The notes beneath the pieces are model-generated. The model was not told the DNA's origin. It did not search any database and worked only from the letters and a program-made list of their open reading frames with translations. Below, in pieces: positions 8,505 to 15,049 of a DNA stretch of 64,000 bases. The stretch's first letter is position 1. The number at the start of each line of letters is the position of its first letter. Both the position numbers and the translations under genes were made by a program. Source of the DNA: Thermodesulfovibrionales bacterium (GTDB lineage: Bacteria; Nitrospirota; Thermodesulfovibrionia; Thermodesulfovibrionales; Dissulfurispiraceae); assembly GCA_020062545.1 (NCBI GenBank), contig JAGUWD010000007.1:297869-361868 (forward strand), in the 5' to 3' direction.

Positions 8505-9497
8505 CTACGCCTTTGATTCGTAGAGCATTTCGAATATGCCCATTCCCCTTTCAAGGGCATCCGAATCGCTCTTTGAAGTCTTTCTTATCCCGGCAAGTAT
8601 CTCCTCTATGCCTTTTGCCTCGGGCGTTTTGAATTTGTCGTCCTTAATATCGAGTTCGTGGACTATTGCAGCTATTTTTTTAATCCTCCTGTCGACCAGA
8701 TTAAATGATTTGATGAAAACTTCAAATGTGCACATGTCGCCGATATGCGTAAATTCTCCGCCCATGACATCGAAGGCAACCATGTTTTTGGCGAGATGTG
8801 CCGTCTCTTTTTCGTCTATGAACTCAAACGATGCTGCCGGGTCTATAAACTTTCTGATAAGCCATGCCGATGCCATTCTATCCACAAAGGGCCTCTTCCT
8901 TGTGACCCATGTTTTCCCCTGATAATCCTTTATGCGTTTGGGAACTATTGCAGGGATCCGGATACCTGCATAAATACGGTCAATGCCTTTAAGTTCGGCC
9001 TGCAGCGTTTCCATACGCTTTTTAAGGACAGCCCCTGCTTTTGACGAAAAGAAGTCTATCCTCCTTATGGCCTCAAACTCTTTCGATAGTTTGTAGAGCT
9101 GTTCTGATAGTTTCTTGTTGCTGTGGATGCTGCTTCCTTTCTTTATGCTCTGTATTTTTCTCTCAAGCCCTTCAAACCCCTTCTCGATATCCTGATAATC
9201 ACGCTCCCTTTGCCTGTTGAAGAGGTCGATGAGTTCCATGTCATGCATGGTTTCGATTTTTTCCACGTGCACAAAGGCGGCTTCGCCGCCCATTCCGACG
9301 GCTTCCGACACAAGCCATTGGCAAAACTCATAGTGTTCCTCGCTATGTGGGAGTATGTAGGCGGCGCCTTTGAACGGCAGCGCCCCGGCCTGTGTGAGCC
9401 TTCTCCATATTTTCATCCTGTTGCTCACAGGCTTTGAGGGGACGCTGTAGAAAAACAACAGCCAGCCATGTATTTCCGAATGCTTAGTCTGTAACAT
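8505..9497 (-). CDS. chrB: ChrB-type chromate resistance/regulatory protein
   Basis: 330 residues with both ChrB regions. The N-terminal part begins WLLFFYSVPSKPVSNRMKIW and contains GAAYILP. The C-terminal ChrB domain contains TWVTRKRPFVDRMASAWLI (near 195) and FDVMGGEFTHIGDMCTFE (near 243). In proteobacteria ChrB is a chromate-responsive regulator or accessory of the ChrA efflux pump. No chrA is present in the window, and the upstream MFS pump is not ChrA. No Shine-Dalgarno is visible ahead of the ATG, and an operator-like palindrome ends 10 bases upstream, so a leaderless transcript is possible. The gene is an isolated unit between divergent and co-directional neighbours. Confidence 0.75.
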   Translation of the reverse strand: MLQTKHSEIHGWLLFFYSVPSKPVSNRMKIWRRLTQAGALPFKGAAYILPHSEEHYEFCQWLVSEAVGMGGEAAFVHVEKIETMHDMELIDLFNRQRERDYQDIEKGFEGLERKIQSIKKGSSIHSNKKLSEQLYKLSKEFEAIRRIDFFSSKAGAVLKKRMETLQAELKGIDRIYAGIRIPAIVPKRIKDYQGKTWVTRKRPFVDRMASAWLIRKFIDPAASFEFIDEKETAHLAKNMVAFDVMGGEFTHIGDMCTFEVFIKSFNLVDRRIKKIAAIVHELDIKDDKFKTPEAKGIEEILAGIRKTSKSDSDALERGMGIFEMLYESKA

Positions 9498-9506
9498 GTA
9501 ATACTA

Positions 9507-9524
9507 ATGTAACAGACGTTATAT
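9507..9524. promoter_or_regulatory. Degenerate copy of the ATGTAACA-N2-TGTTACAT site
   Basis: The left arm ATGTAACA is exact and the right arm reads CGTTATAT (6 of 8 matches), with the same 2-base spacing as the site at 8459. A further TGTAACATG half-site is at 9490-9498 and overlaps the chrB start. It sits 10-27 bases upstream of the chrB ATG, where a repressor would block transcription. Autoregulation by ChrB is an inference. Confidence 0.4.
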
Positions 9525-9609
9525 GCGGTGTCAATGAGAATAAAGGCGCAGGATATTTATTTTTTGAACTTTTTCTATTAAACTTTTAAAAATATGTGGG
9601 AGGTGACTC

Positions 9610-10839
9610 ATTTTCAGGGCAATTGCTTCCGGCTTCTTACTTTTCCTTGTGATTCTTGCAGCATATTTCTATTTTAAAGGACCTGCAGAAAACCACGGGA
9701 TTGTCCAGATTCCTGCTGGTCAGGTCACTGAACCTTCCGAGCAGTCAGCATCCCTTAATCATGGCAGCGATTCGACGAAGACAGTAGATGAGTCCATTAA
9801 GTCAATCGAGATATCGCCTTTACAGGAAAGCGATGTAAAGATTGATGAGAGGAACAGGGAATTGTGGCTTAAAGCAGAAGCAATGGCAAAGGCAGGAGAC
9901 AATGACAGTGCCATTAAACTGCTCAGGGAAATCTCCGAAAGAGACAACCGTGCTTTTACCGGCATCGGTATCTTGTCTATGAAGACCGGAAAATACGATG
10001 ATGCAATAAAATACCTCGAAAAGGCCATAGAGTACGACGGTAATAATTTCACTGCAATAAGAGTTCTTGCCCTTGCTTATTACAAAACTGACCGCCTTGA
10101 TAAGAGCCTCCATAATATTGAAAAAGGCCTTTCCATTAAAGAGGATCAGACGCTGCAGTTCCTCCGTGATAAGATTGGTAGAGAACACCGGACGCAGCAA
10201 AAATTTATCGATGAAAGTACCCGGCACTTCAAGGTTATTTTCGATGGGCACGAAAACGGCAATATCAGCAGGAAGGTATTGGGAATTCTTGATGACGCAT
10301 ACAGGTTTGTCGGTAAGGAGCTTAATTATTTCCCTGATCAGCCCATAACTGTGATTATCTATACTGAAAAGGAATTCTTTGATACCACGCTGGCCCCTGG
10401 ATGGGCCGGCGGTGCATATGATCTTATAGGAGGGAAGATCCGCATCCCGGTAAAGGGAGTGGAGGGCAAAGAGGCCGAACTGAAAAGGGTGCTATTTCAC
10501 GAATATGTGCATGCCATGGTTGATTCCATTACACATCGTTGTCCCCTCTGGATTAATGAGGGTCTTGCTGAATATTTTTCGAGGAATTATCCAAAGAGAA
10601 TCGGTCAGGTTGTTCCTCTGAATTATCTTGAGAACTCATTTGTATGGCTCGGAGGAAGAGTGGGCATTGCTTACTGGGAGAGCCACTCAGCAGTGTCGTA
10701 TCTCATAGAGAGGTATGGTGCTTCAAGGATGAAGGATTTGCTGATATCTCTCTCAAAGGGGGCGGATATGAATCAGGCATTCAAGGAAACGTTTAGCATT
10801 TCATATAATGAATTTATTTCGTCATGGGGGAAGGGCTGA
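9610..10839 (+). CDS. Membrane-anchored TPR protein with peptidase MA-like (gluzincin) domain, probable AUU start
   Basis: About 410 residues. Order: an N-terminal membrane anchor, a linker rich in S/T/Q, TPR repeats (about 90-185, for example AIKYLEKAIEYDGNNFTAIR), then a zinc-metallopeptidase domain. HEYVHAM gives the HExxH zinc site (H297, E298, H301) and NEGLAEYF supplies the third ligand glutamate. Start choice: the only ATG/GTG-type start before the domain is GTG at 9649, which cuts the anchor in half and has no ribosome site. An ATT codon at 9610 has GGGAGG six bases upstream and restores a full 20-residue hydrophobic anchor. The active site would face the periplasm. It is followed by the htpX riboswitch unit and may be unrelated to it. 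Confidence 0.7.
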   Translation: MFRAIASGFLLFLVILAAYFYFKGPAENHGIVQIPAGQVTEPSEQSASLNHGSDSTKTVDESIKSIEISPLQESDVKIDERNRELWLKAEAMAKAGDNDSAIKLLREISERDNRAFTGIGILSMKTGKYDDAIKYLEKAIEYDGNNFTAIRVLALAYYKTDRLDKSLHNIEKGLSIKEDQTLQFLRDKIGREHRTQQKFIDESTRHFKVIFDGHENGNISRKVLGILDDAYRFVGKELNYFPDQPITVIIYTEKEFFDTTLAPGWAGGAYDLIGGKIRIPVKGVEGKEAELKRVLFHEYVHAMVDSITHRCPLWINEGLAEYFSRNYPKRIGQVVPLNYLENSFVWLGGRVGIAYWESHSAVSYLIERYGASRMKDLLISLSKGADMNQAFKETFSISYNEFISSWGKG

Positions 10840-10842
10840 GCC

Positions 10843-10870
10843 TTGACATAAGTTTCTTGTTTCCGATAAT
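10843..10870 (+). promoter_or_regulatory. Sigma-70-type promoter for the htpX riboswitch transcript
   Basis: TTGACA at 10843-10848 is followed after 16 bases by GATAAT at 10865-10870. Transcription would start around 10877-10880, just at the 5' edge of the aptamer. The second riboswitch has the same arrangement at 17115. Confidence 0.65.
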
Positions 10871-10880
10871 CTAAAAATTA

Positions 10881-10979
10881 GTAAAGGGGAGTAGCTGAAA
10901 CAGTGCATATCGTCAGCACGTCTGCTTTATGCAGGCCGGTAGCACTGGTTAGGAAAAACTAACAGGCAAGACCTTTACC
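10881..10979 (+). ncRNA. yybP-ykoY (Mn2+-sensing) riboswitch aptamer upstream of htpX
   Basis: The leader has the diagnostic yybP-ykoY features: GTAAAGGGGAGTAGCTG at its 5' end, the conserved TATCGTCA-CACG block, a GCCGGTAGC helix strand, and GCAAGACCTTTAC closing helix P1. The same blocks recur in the leader at 17155. The family binds Mn2+ in a pocket formed by docking of two helical legs. The closing strand CCTTTAC is also the left arm of the terminator at 10970, so an occupied aptamer should hold the terminator open and switch the gene on. htpX is not a usual target of this class, whose common targets are Mn exporters and P-ATPases. Confidence 0.85.
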
Positions 10980-11040
10980 GCAATGAGTATTTATTGGTAA
11001 ACTGTTATTAATAAGTATTTGTTGCGGTAAAGGTCTTTTT
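10970..11040 (+). terminator. Riboswitch-controlled intrinsic terminator
   Basis: The 14-base arm GACCTTTACCGCAA (10970-10983) is perfectly complementary to TTGCGGTAAAGGTC (11022-11035) and is followed by TTTTT. The 38-base AT-rich loop is long. The left arm shares CCTTTAC with aptamer helix P1, giving mutually exclusive structures. Confidence 0.85.
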
Positions 11041-11057
11041 AATTGGAGGTGTAAAAG

Positions 11058-11906
11058 ATGAATGGATTAAAGACAATGGTTTTAATGGTTACATTGACCT
11101 TAATGCTTGTGGCAATAGGAGGCCTTCTGGGCGGCAAGTCAGGGATGACATTTGCTTTAATCATGGCCTTTGGAATGAACTTTATTACATACTTGTTCAG
11201 CGATAAGATAGTGCTGAAGATGTATGGTGCAAAGCCGGTAACAGAGGCAGAGGCTCCAGAGCTTTACGGCATTGTAAGAAGGCTTGCCCACAGAGCGGAG
11301 CTTCCGATGCCGAAGGTATATATAATGGATGAAGACCAGCCCAATGCATTTGCAACAGGAAGGAATCCAAATCATGGCGTGGTTGCCGTTACAACAGGCA
11401 TAATGAGAATCCTTTCGAGGGAAGAGCTTGAAGGCGTCATAGCCCATGAACTTGCCCATATAAAACACAGGGATATACTTGTAGGCACAGTTGCTGCAAC
11501 AATCGCAGGAGCTATAAGCTATCTTGCTCAGATGGCACAGTGGGCAATGATATTTGGAGGAAGGCATGACGATGAAGAAGGAGGCAGCAATCCCATAGCA
11601 GCTATAGTAATGATGATTGTTGGCCCCATAGCTGCAATGATGGTGCAGATGGCAATATCCCGCTCAAGGGAGTACGGTGCAGATACTGGCGGTGCAAGGA
11701 TCGCGGGCAATCCGATGCATCTCGCAAATGCCCTTAAAAAACTTCACATGGCTTCCCAGAGGATACCAATGGATGCAAACCCTGCAACATCCCACATGTT
11801 TATAGTGAACCCTCTTTCAGGCGGAGGACTTTTGAAGCTTTTCAGCACACATCCGCCAATAGAAGAGAGGATAGCAAGGCTTGAGGCCATGAGAATGGGA
11901 AGTTAA
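11058..11906 (+). CDS. htpX: Protease HtpX homologue
   Basis: 282 residues, a membrane-bound M48 zinc metalloprotease. Two N-terminal membrane helices precede the active site AHELAHIKH (H130, E131, H134). A second hydrophobic pair follows ([20 protein letters not shown] and [18 protein letters not shown]), and [16 protein letters not shown] carries the third zinc ligand glutamate. The C-terminal [17 protein letters not shown] is the classic family ending. HtpX cleaves misfolded membrane proteins with the active site on the cytoplasmic side. GGAGG precedes the ATG. The transcript starts with a Mn2+ riboswitch, which is an unusual regulator for this gene. Length is normal for the family. Confidence 0.92.
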   Translation: MNGLKTMVLMVTLTLMLVAIGGLLGGKSGMTFALIMAFGMNFITYLFSDKIVLKMYGAKPVTEAEAPELYGIVRRLAHRAELPMPKVYIMDEDQPNAFATGRNPNHGVVAVTTGIMRILSREELEGVIAHELAHIKHRDILVGTVAATIAGAISYLAQMAQWAMIFGGRHDDEEGGSNPIAAIVMMIVGPIAAMMVQMAISRSREYGADTGGARIAGNPMHLANALKKLHMASQRIPMDANPATSHMFIVNPLSGGGLLKLFSTHPPIEERIARLEAMRMGS

Positions 11907-11929
11907 AAATAGAGTAATGGAGCATTGGA

Positions 11930-12427
11930 ATGATGAATAAGCCGATGGTTTTGATACTTATGGGAAGCGACAGTGACCTTGAAGTTATGGAAAAGGCAGC
12001 GGGGGTCCTAAAGGAGATGGGTGTCCCTTATGAGATGGACATAAGCTCCGCTCACAGGCTTCCTGAAAAGACAGCCGAATACGCAAAGAATGCCAGGGAA
12101 CGAGGCATTGAGGTGATAATAGCAGGTGCAGGAATGGCAGCCCATCTTGCAGGGGTGATTGCATCACATACGACACTGCCTGTTATCGGCGTGCCTCTTA
12201 AATCAGGAGCATTGAATGGCATTGATGCATTATATTCGACAGTGCAAATGCCTCCGGGAATACCTGTGGCAACGGTCGCAATTGATGGTGCTAAAAACGC
12301 CGCATATCTTGCATGCTCCATCCTTTCTATAAAACATCCTGAAATAGCCGACAGGTTGGAGGCTTTCAGGGAAAAGACAAGAAAGTCGTTGCTGGAGAAA
12401 TCGAAGGAGCTAAAGAAGTCTCTATAA
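11930..12427 (+). CDS. purE: N5-carboxyaminoimidazole ribonucleotide mutase PurE
   Basis: 165 residues, class I PurE, cytoplasmic purine synthesis (N5-CAIR to CAIR). Family motifs: [10 protein letters not shown] near the N terminus, SAHRLPEKT (about 40-48), [17 protein letters not shown] (about 64-80), and [24 protein letters not shown]. Two ATGs lie in tandem at 11930 and 11933; either could be used. It follows htpX by 23 bases and ends at a good terminator, so htpX and purE may share the riboswitch transcript. No purK is present nearby; purC lies at 21535. Confidence 0.92.
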   Translation: MMNKPMVLILMGSDSDLEVMEKAAGVLKEMGVPYEMDISSAHRLPEKTAEYAKNARERGIEVIIAGAGMAAHLAGVIASHTTLPVIGVPLKSGALNGIDALYSTVQMPPGIPVATVAIDGAKNAAYLACSILSIKHPEIADRLEAFREKTRKSLLEKSKELKKSL

Positions 12428-12456
12428 TACCAAGCCTTCACAGAACTGCAAATAAG

Positions 12457-12486
12457 CCCTTGCCACTTAAGGTAAGGGTTTTTTAT
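12457..12486 (+). terminator. Intrinsic terminator after purE
   Basis: The stem CCCTTGCC / GGTAAGGG (one G-T pair) has a 6-base loop and is followed by TTTTTT. It overlaps the last bases of the convergent LysR gene; the A-rich left flank could let it serve the reverse strand weakly. Confidence 0.8.
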
Positions 12487-13391
12487 TTATAAAGGAGATT
12501 GTTATAAGGATAGTTTTCAAGGTAAGAAACAAACTCTTCGGAAGCCGGCGAAAGGACTATGTTTGGGGGCATTATAAGTGAGAAACTCCGGAGTATTTTT
12601 TCTTCCCTTGGAACAATAAACTTTAGTTTCCCTGTTTTAATTTCTTCTCTGGCATCCCATTTTGAAATTATGGATATCCCCGCCCCTCCGGCAACAGCCT
12701 CTTTTATGGACTCGGTACTGCCAAGTACAAGGGCTATGTGCAGCTTATTGACACCGATTCCGTGCGATAGGAGATATTCCTCTATCTTCTGTCTCGTGGC
12801 TGAACCTGCTTCTCTCATGATAAAAGGCTCTTTTGTTATCTCTAAAATGGAAACCAATTCCTTCCGGGACCATGGATGAACCGGAGGTACAATAAAACCC
12901 AACTCATCTTGAACTACCGGCTCTATCTTAAACCCGCTTTTTGACGGTTCTCCTGCCACAATCCCGAAATCGATAAATCCGGCATTCAGGAGGTCTTCGA
13001 TTCTTTTTGCATTACCTACCAGCATATTTATTCTTATCCTGGGATGTTTTTTTCTGAAATCGATTATGACATTTGGAAGCACATGATTGCCGAGGGTTGT
13101 GCTTGCGCCGAATGTGACGCCTCCCTTTATCATCCCTGTCGCTTTGCCTATCTCCTTCTCTATTTTCTCGTGAAGATCAAGTATTTTTTTTGCATATTTA
13201 TACATGACTTCGCCAGCAGCAGTGAGAGTCACCGAGCCTCTGGATCTGTCAAGAAGCTTTGTGCCGCATATTTCTTCAAGCGCCTGAATCTGGAGGCTGA
13301 CAGCAGGCTGTGTAATGTGAACAATCTTAGAGGTCTTCGAAAAACTTCCGGTTTCTGCGATGGTGCAGAATATCTTGAATTTATACACCAT
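12483..13391 (-). CDS. LysR-family transcriptional regulator (CysL/CbbR-like)
   Basis: 302 residues. The N-terminal winged HTH covers residues 1-60 (FCTIAETGSFSKTSKIVHITQPAVSLQI, then LEEICGTKLLDRS). An effector-binding periplasmic-fold domain follows from about 90 (GASTTLGNHVLPNVIIDF). This domain style is that of CbbR/CysL members, which sense metabolites of carbon or sulfur assimilation. It is divergent from the biotin carboxylase gene with 161 bases between, the usual arrangement for a LysR regulator and its target. Regulation of pycA/pycB by this protein is an inference from that arrangement. Confidence 0.85.
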   Translation of the reverse strand: MVYKFKIFCTIAETGSFSKTSKIVHITQPAVSLQIQALEEICGTKLLDRSRGSVTLTAAGEVMYKYAKKILDLHEKIEKEIGKATGMIKGGVTFGASTTLGNHVLPNVIIDFRKKHPRIRINMLVGNAKRIEDLLNAGFIDFGIVAGEPSKSGFKIEPVVQDELGFIVPPVHPWSRKELVSILEITKEPFIMREAGSATRQKIEEYLLSHGIGVNKLHIALVLGSTESIKEAVAGGAGISIISKWDAREEIKTGKLKFIVPREEKILRSFSLIMPPNIVLSPASEEFVSYLENYPYNNLLYK

Positions 13392-13399
13392 TGTTTAAC

Positions 13400-13416
13400 A
13401 TAACATATTTAGTTAT
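13400..13416. promoter_or_regulatory. Dyad ATAAC-N7-GTTAT in the LysR/carboxylase intergenic region
   Basis: A perfect 5-bp dyad lies 9 bases upstream of the LysR start codon and could be the autoregulatory box of the regulator. The flanks are very AT-rich, so chance occurrence is possible. Confidence 0.35.
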
Positions 13417-13515
13417 GAATTTTAATTATAGAAAAATAAGAAAGATGTTTATTAACGGTTACGGCATTTTACACTATATTTTCAAAGAAACTGCAATGAA
13501 GTGCCGATGAATTTT

Positions 13516-13524
13516 TGTTATAAT
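13516..13524 (+). promoter_or_regulatory. Extended -10 promoter for the biotin carboxylase gene
   Basis: TGTTATAAT gives a TG-N-TATAAT extended -10, with no good -35 at the expected distance. The implied start leaves a leader of about 22 bases with AAGGAG before the ATG at 13553. A weak -35 plus a divergent LysR gene suggests an activated promoter. Confidence 0.55.
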
Positions 13525-13552
13525 AGTCTTTCGTGTATAAGGAGTATTTTCT

Positions 13553-15013
13553 ATGAAGAAGAGAACGATAAAAAAGGTATTGATTGCAAACAGGGGTGTT
13601 CCTGCTGTAAGGATAATGCATACATGCAGGGACAGAAAGATCCCCACTACTGCTGTTTACAGCACTCCTGATCGTCTCGCGCATCATGTATTTATGGCGG
13701 ATACTGCCGTGCATATCGGCGAGGCGCCACCCATAGAGTCTTATCTCAATATGGATAAGATGATTGATGCTGCACTCAAGAGCAAGTCAGATGCGATACA
13801 TCCGGGATGGGGATTCCTTGCAGAGAAAGAGGATTTTGCCCAGAAGGTGATAGATGCCGGGTTGATATGGGTAGGGCCTTCGCCAAAGGTCATAAGGCTC
13901 ATGGGCGACAAGATAGAGGCGAAGCTTATTGCGCAAAAGGCGAATGTACCAACGATTCCAGGACTCAATGATGTCACCGATATAAATCAGATAAAGAAAT
14001 GGATGAAGGCTGAAAAGGTAACCTTCCCAGTAATGATAAAGGCCGCAGCAGGCGGTGGCGGCAAGGGGATGGTGAAGGTAGAGAATGAAGACCAGTTACC
14101 TCAGGCTTTTGCACAGGCCCGTTCAGAGGCAAAGAAGGCATTCGGAGACGAAAAAATACTGGTCGAAAAATATATCGAGAGGGGAAGACATATCGAAGTA
14201 CAGATAGTTGCGGATGAGCACGGTAATGTGGTTCATCTCTTTGAGAGGGAATGCACCCTCCAGAGGCGCAACCAGAAGATTATCGAAGAAGCCCCGTCTC
14301 CTACGCTGGATGAAGACCTCCGTCAGGAGATATGTTTTACTGCTGTGAGATTGATGAGGGAGATAGGGTATACCACAGCAGGCACTGTGGAGTTTATATT
14401 TGATTCCTCCACAAAAAAGTTTTATTTACTCGAGGTCAATACAAGGCTGCAGGTAGAGCACGGCATAACAGAACTCATAACGGGTCTTGATATTGTGGGC
14501 ATAATGCTCGATGTGGTTATGGGGAAAAAGCTTCCATTTAAGCAATCAGACATACATCCCAATAGATGGGCTCTTGAAGTTCGTTTGAATGCAGAGGACC
14601 CGAAGACATTCAGCCCATCATTCGGCACTATTACACGACTTGAGATACCTCATGGCCCTGGTGTGAGGATAGCCTCCGGTGTTTATGAAGGCGCTGATAT
14701 CCCTCCGTATTATGATTCCCTTTTCATGCTTTTGATGACAGCAGGAGCCGACAGGGAAGATGCCGTAAGGACGATGGACAGGGCATTGAGCAGGAATCTC
14801 AGGGTTGAAGGGATAAAAACCCTTGCCCCTCTTCTATTAAGCATTATAAGGCATCATGCCTTTATCTCAGGAGAGTTCTCGACACGTTTTATCGAAGAGC
14901 ATATGAACGAGCTTATATCGATGTTTAAAGAGAAGAGCAGCGAGGATGAAGCTCTTAAGGTTGCGCGGTATGTTGCAGAGATATCGGCGCTCGGCCCTCA
15001 GAAATGGATGTAG
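13553..15013 (+). CDS. pycA: Biotin carboxylase subunit of a two-subunit acyl/oxoacid carboxylase (PycA-type)
   Basis: 486 residues. ATP-grasp biotin carboxylase: VLIANRGVPAVRIMHTCR at the N terminus, IHPGWGFLAE (near 82), the glycine loop AAAGGGGKGM (near 163), EKYIERGRHIEVQI (about 203-216), ERECTLQRRNQKIIEEAPSP (about 226-245) and EVNTRLQVEHGITE (near 300). It carboxylates the biotin carried by the partner subunit, using ATP and bicarbonate. Pyruvate carboxylase subunit A and the 2-oxoglutarate carboxylase small subunit look alike, so the acceptor is set by the next gene. AAGGAG lies upstream. The carboxyltransferase follows with a possible 10-base overlap, and a LysR gene is divergent. 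Confidence 0.88.
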   Translation: MKKRTIKKVLIANRGVPAVRIMHTCRDRKIPTTAVYSTPDRLAHHVFMADTAVHIGEAPPIESYLNMDKMIDAALKSKSDAIHPGWGFLAEKEDFAQKVIDAGLIWVGPSPKVIRLMGDKIEAKLIAQKANVPTIPGLNDVTDINQIKKWMKAEKVTFPVMIKAAAGGGGKGMVKVENEDQLPQAFAQARSEAKKAFGDEKILVEKYIERGRHIEVQIVADEHGNVVHLFERECTLQRRNQKIIEEAPSPTLDEDLRQEICFTAVRLMREIGYTTAGTVEFIFDSSTKKFYLLEVNTRLQVEHGITELITGLDIVGIMLDVVMGKKLPFKQSDIHPNRWALEVRLNAEDPKTFSPSFGTITRLEIPHGPGVRIASGVYEGADIPPYYDSLFMLLMTAGADREDAVRTMDRALSRNLRVEGIKTLAPLLLSIIRHHAFISGEFSTRFIEEHMNELISMFKEKSSEDEALKVARYVAEISALGPQKWM

Positions 15014-15021
15014 GAAAATCA

Positions 15022-15049
15022 GGCAATAGGCAAGAGGCAATAGGAATGA
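15022..15049 (+). repeat. Heptamer array GGCAATA/GGCAAGA at the pycA-pycB junction
   Basis: Four consecutive 7-base words: GGCAATA, GGCAAGA, GGCAATA, GGAATGA. The last word contains the likely ATG of the next gene (15046), so the array forms its ribosome-binding region. One of at least 14 such period-7 or period-8 arrays in this window. Confidence 0.75.

Noticed and set aside
8505..9497. chrA or another chromate pump as partner of ChrB
   Set aside because: The only transporter in the block is a 12-helix MFS protein without ChrA motifs.
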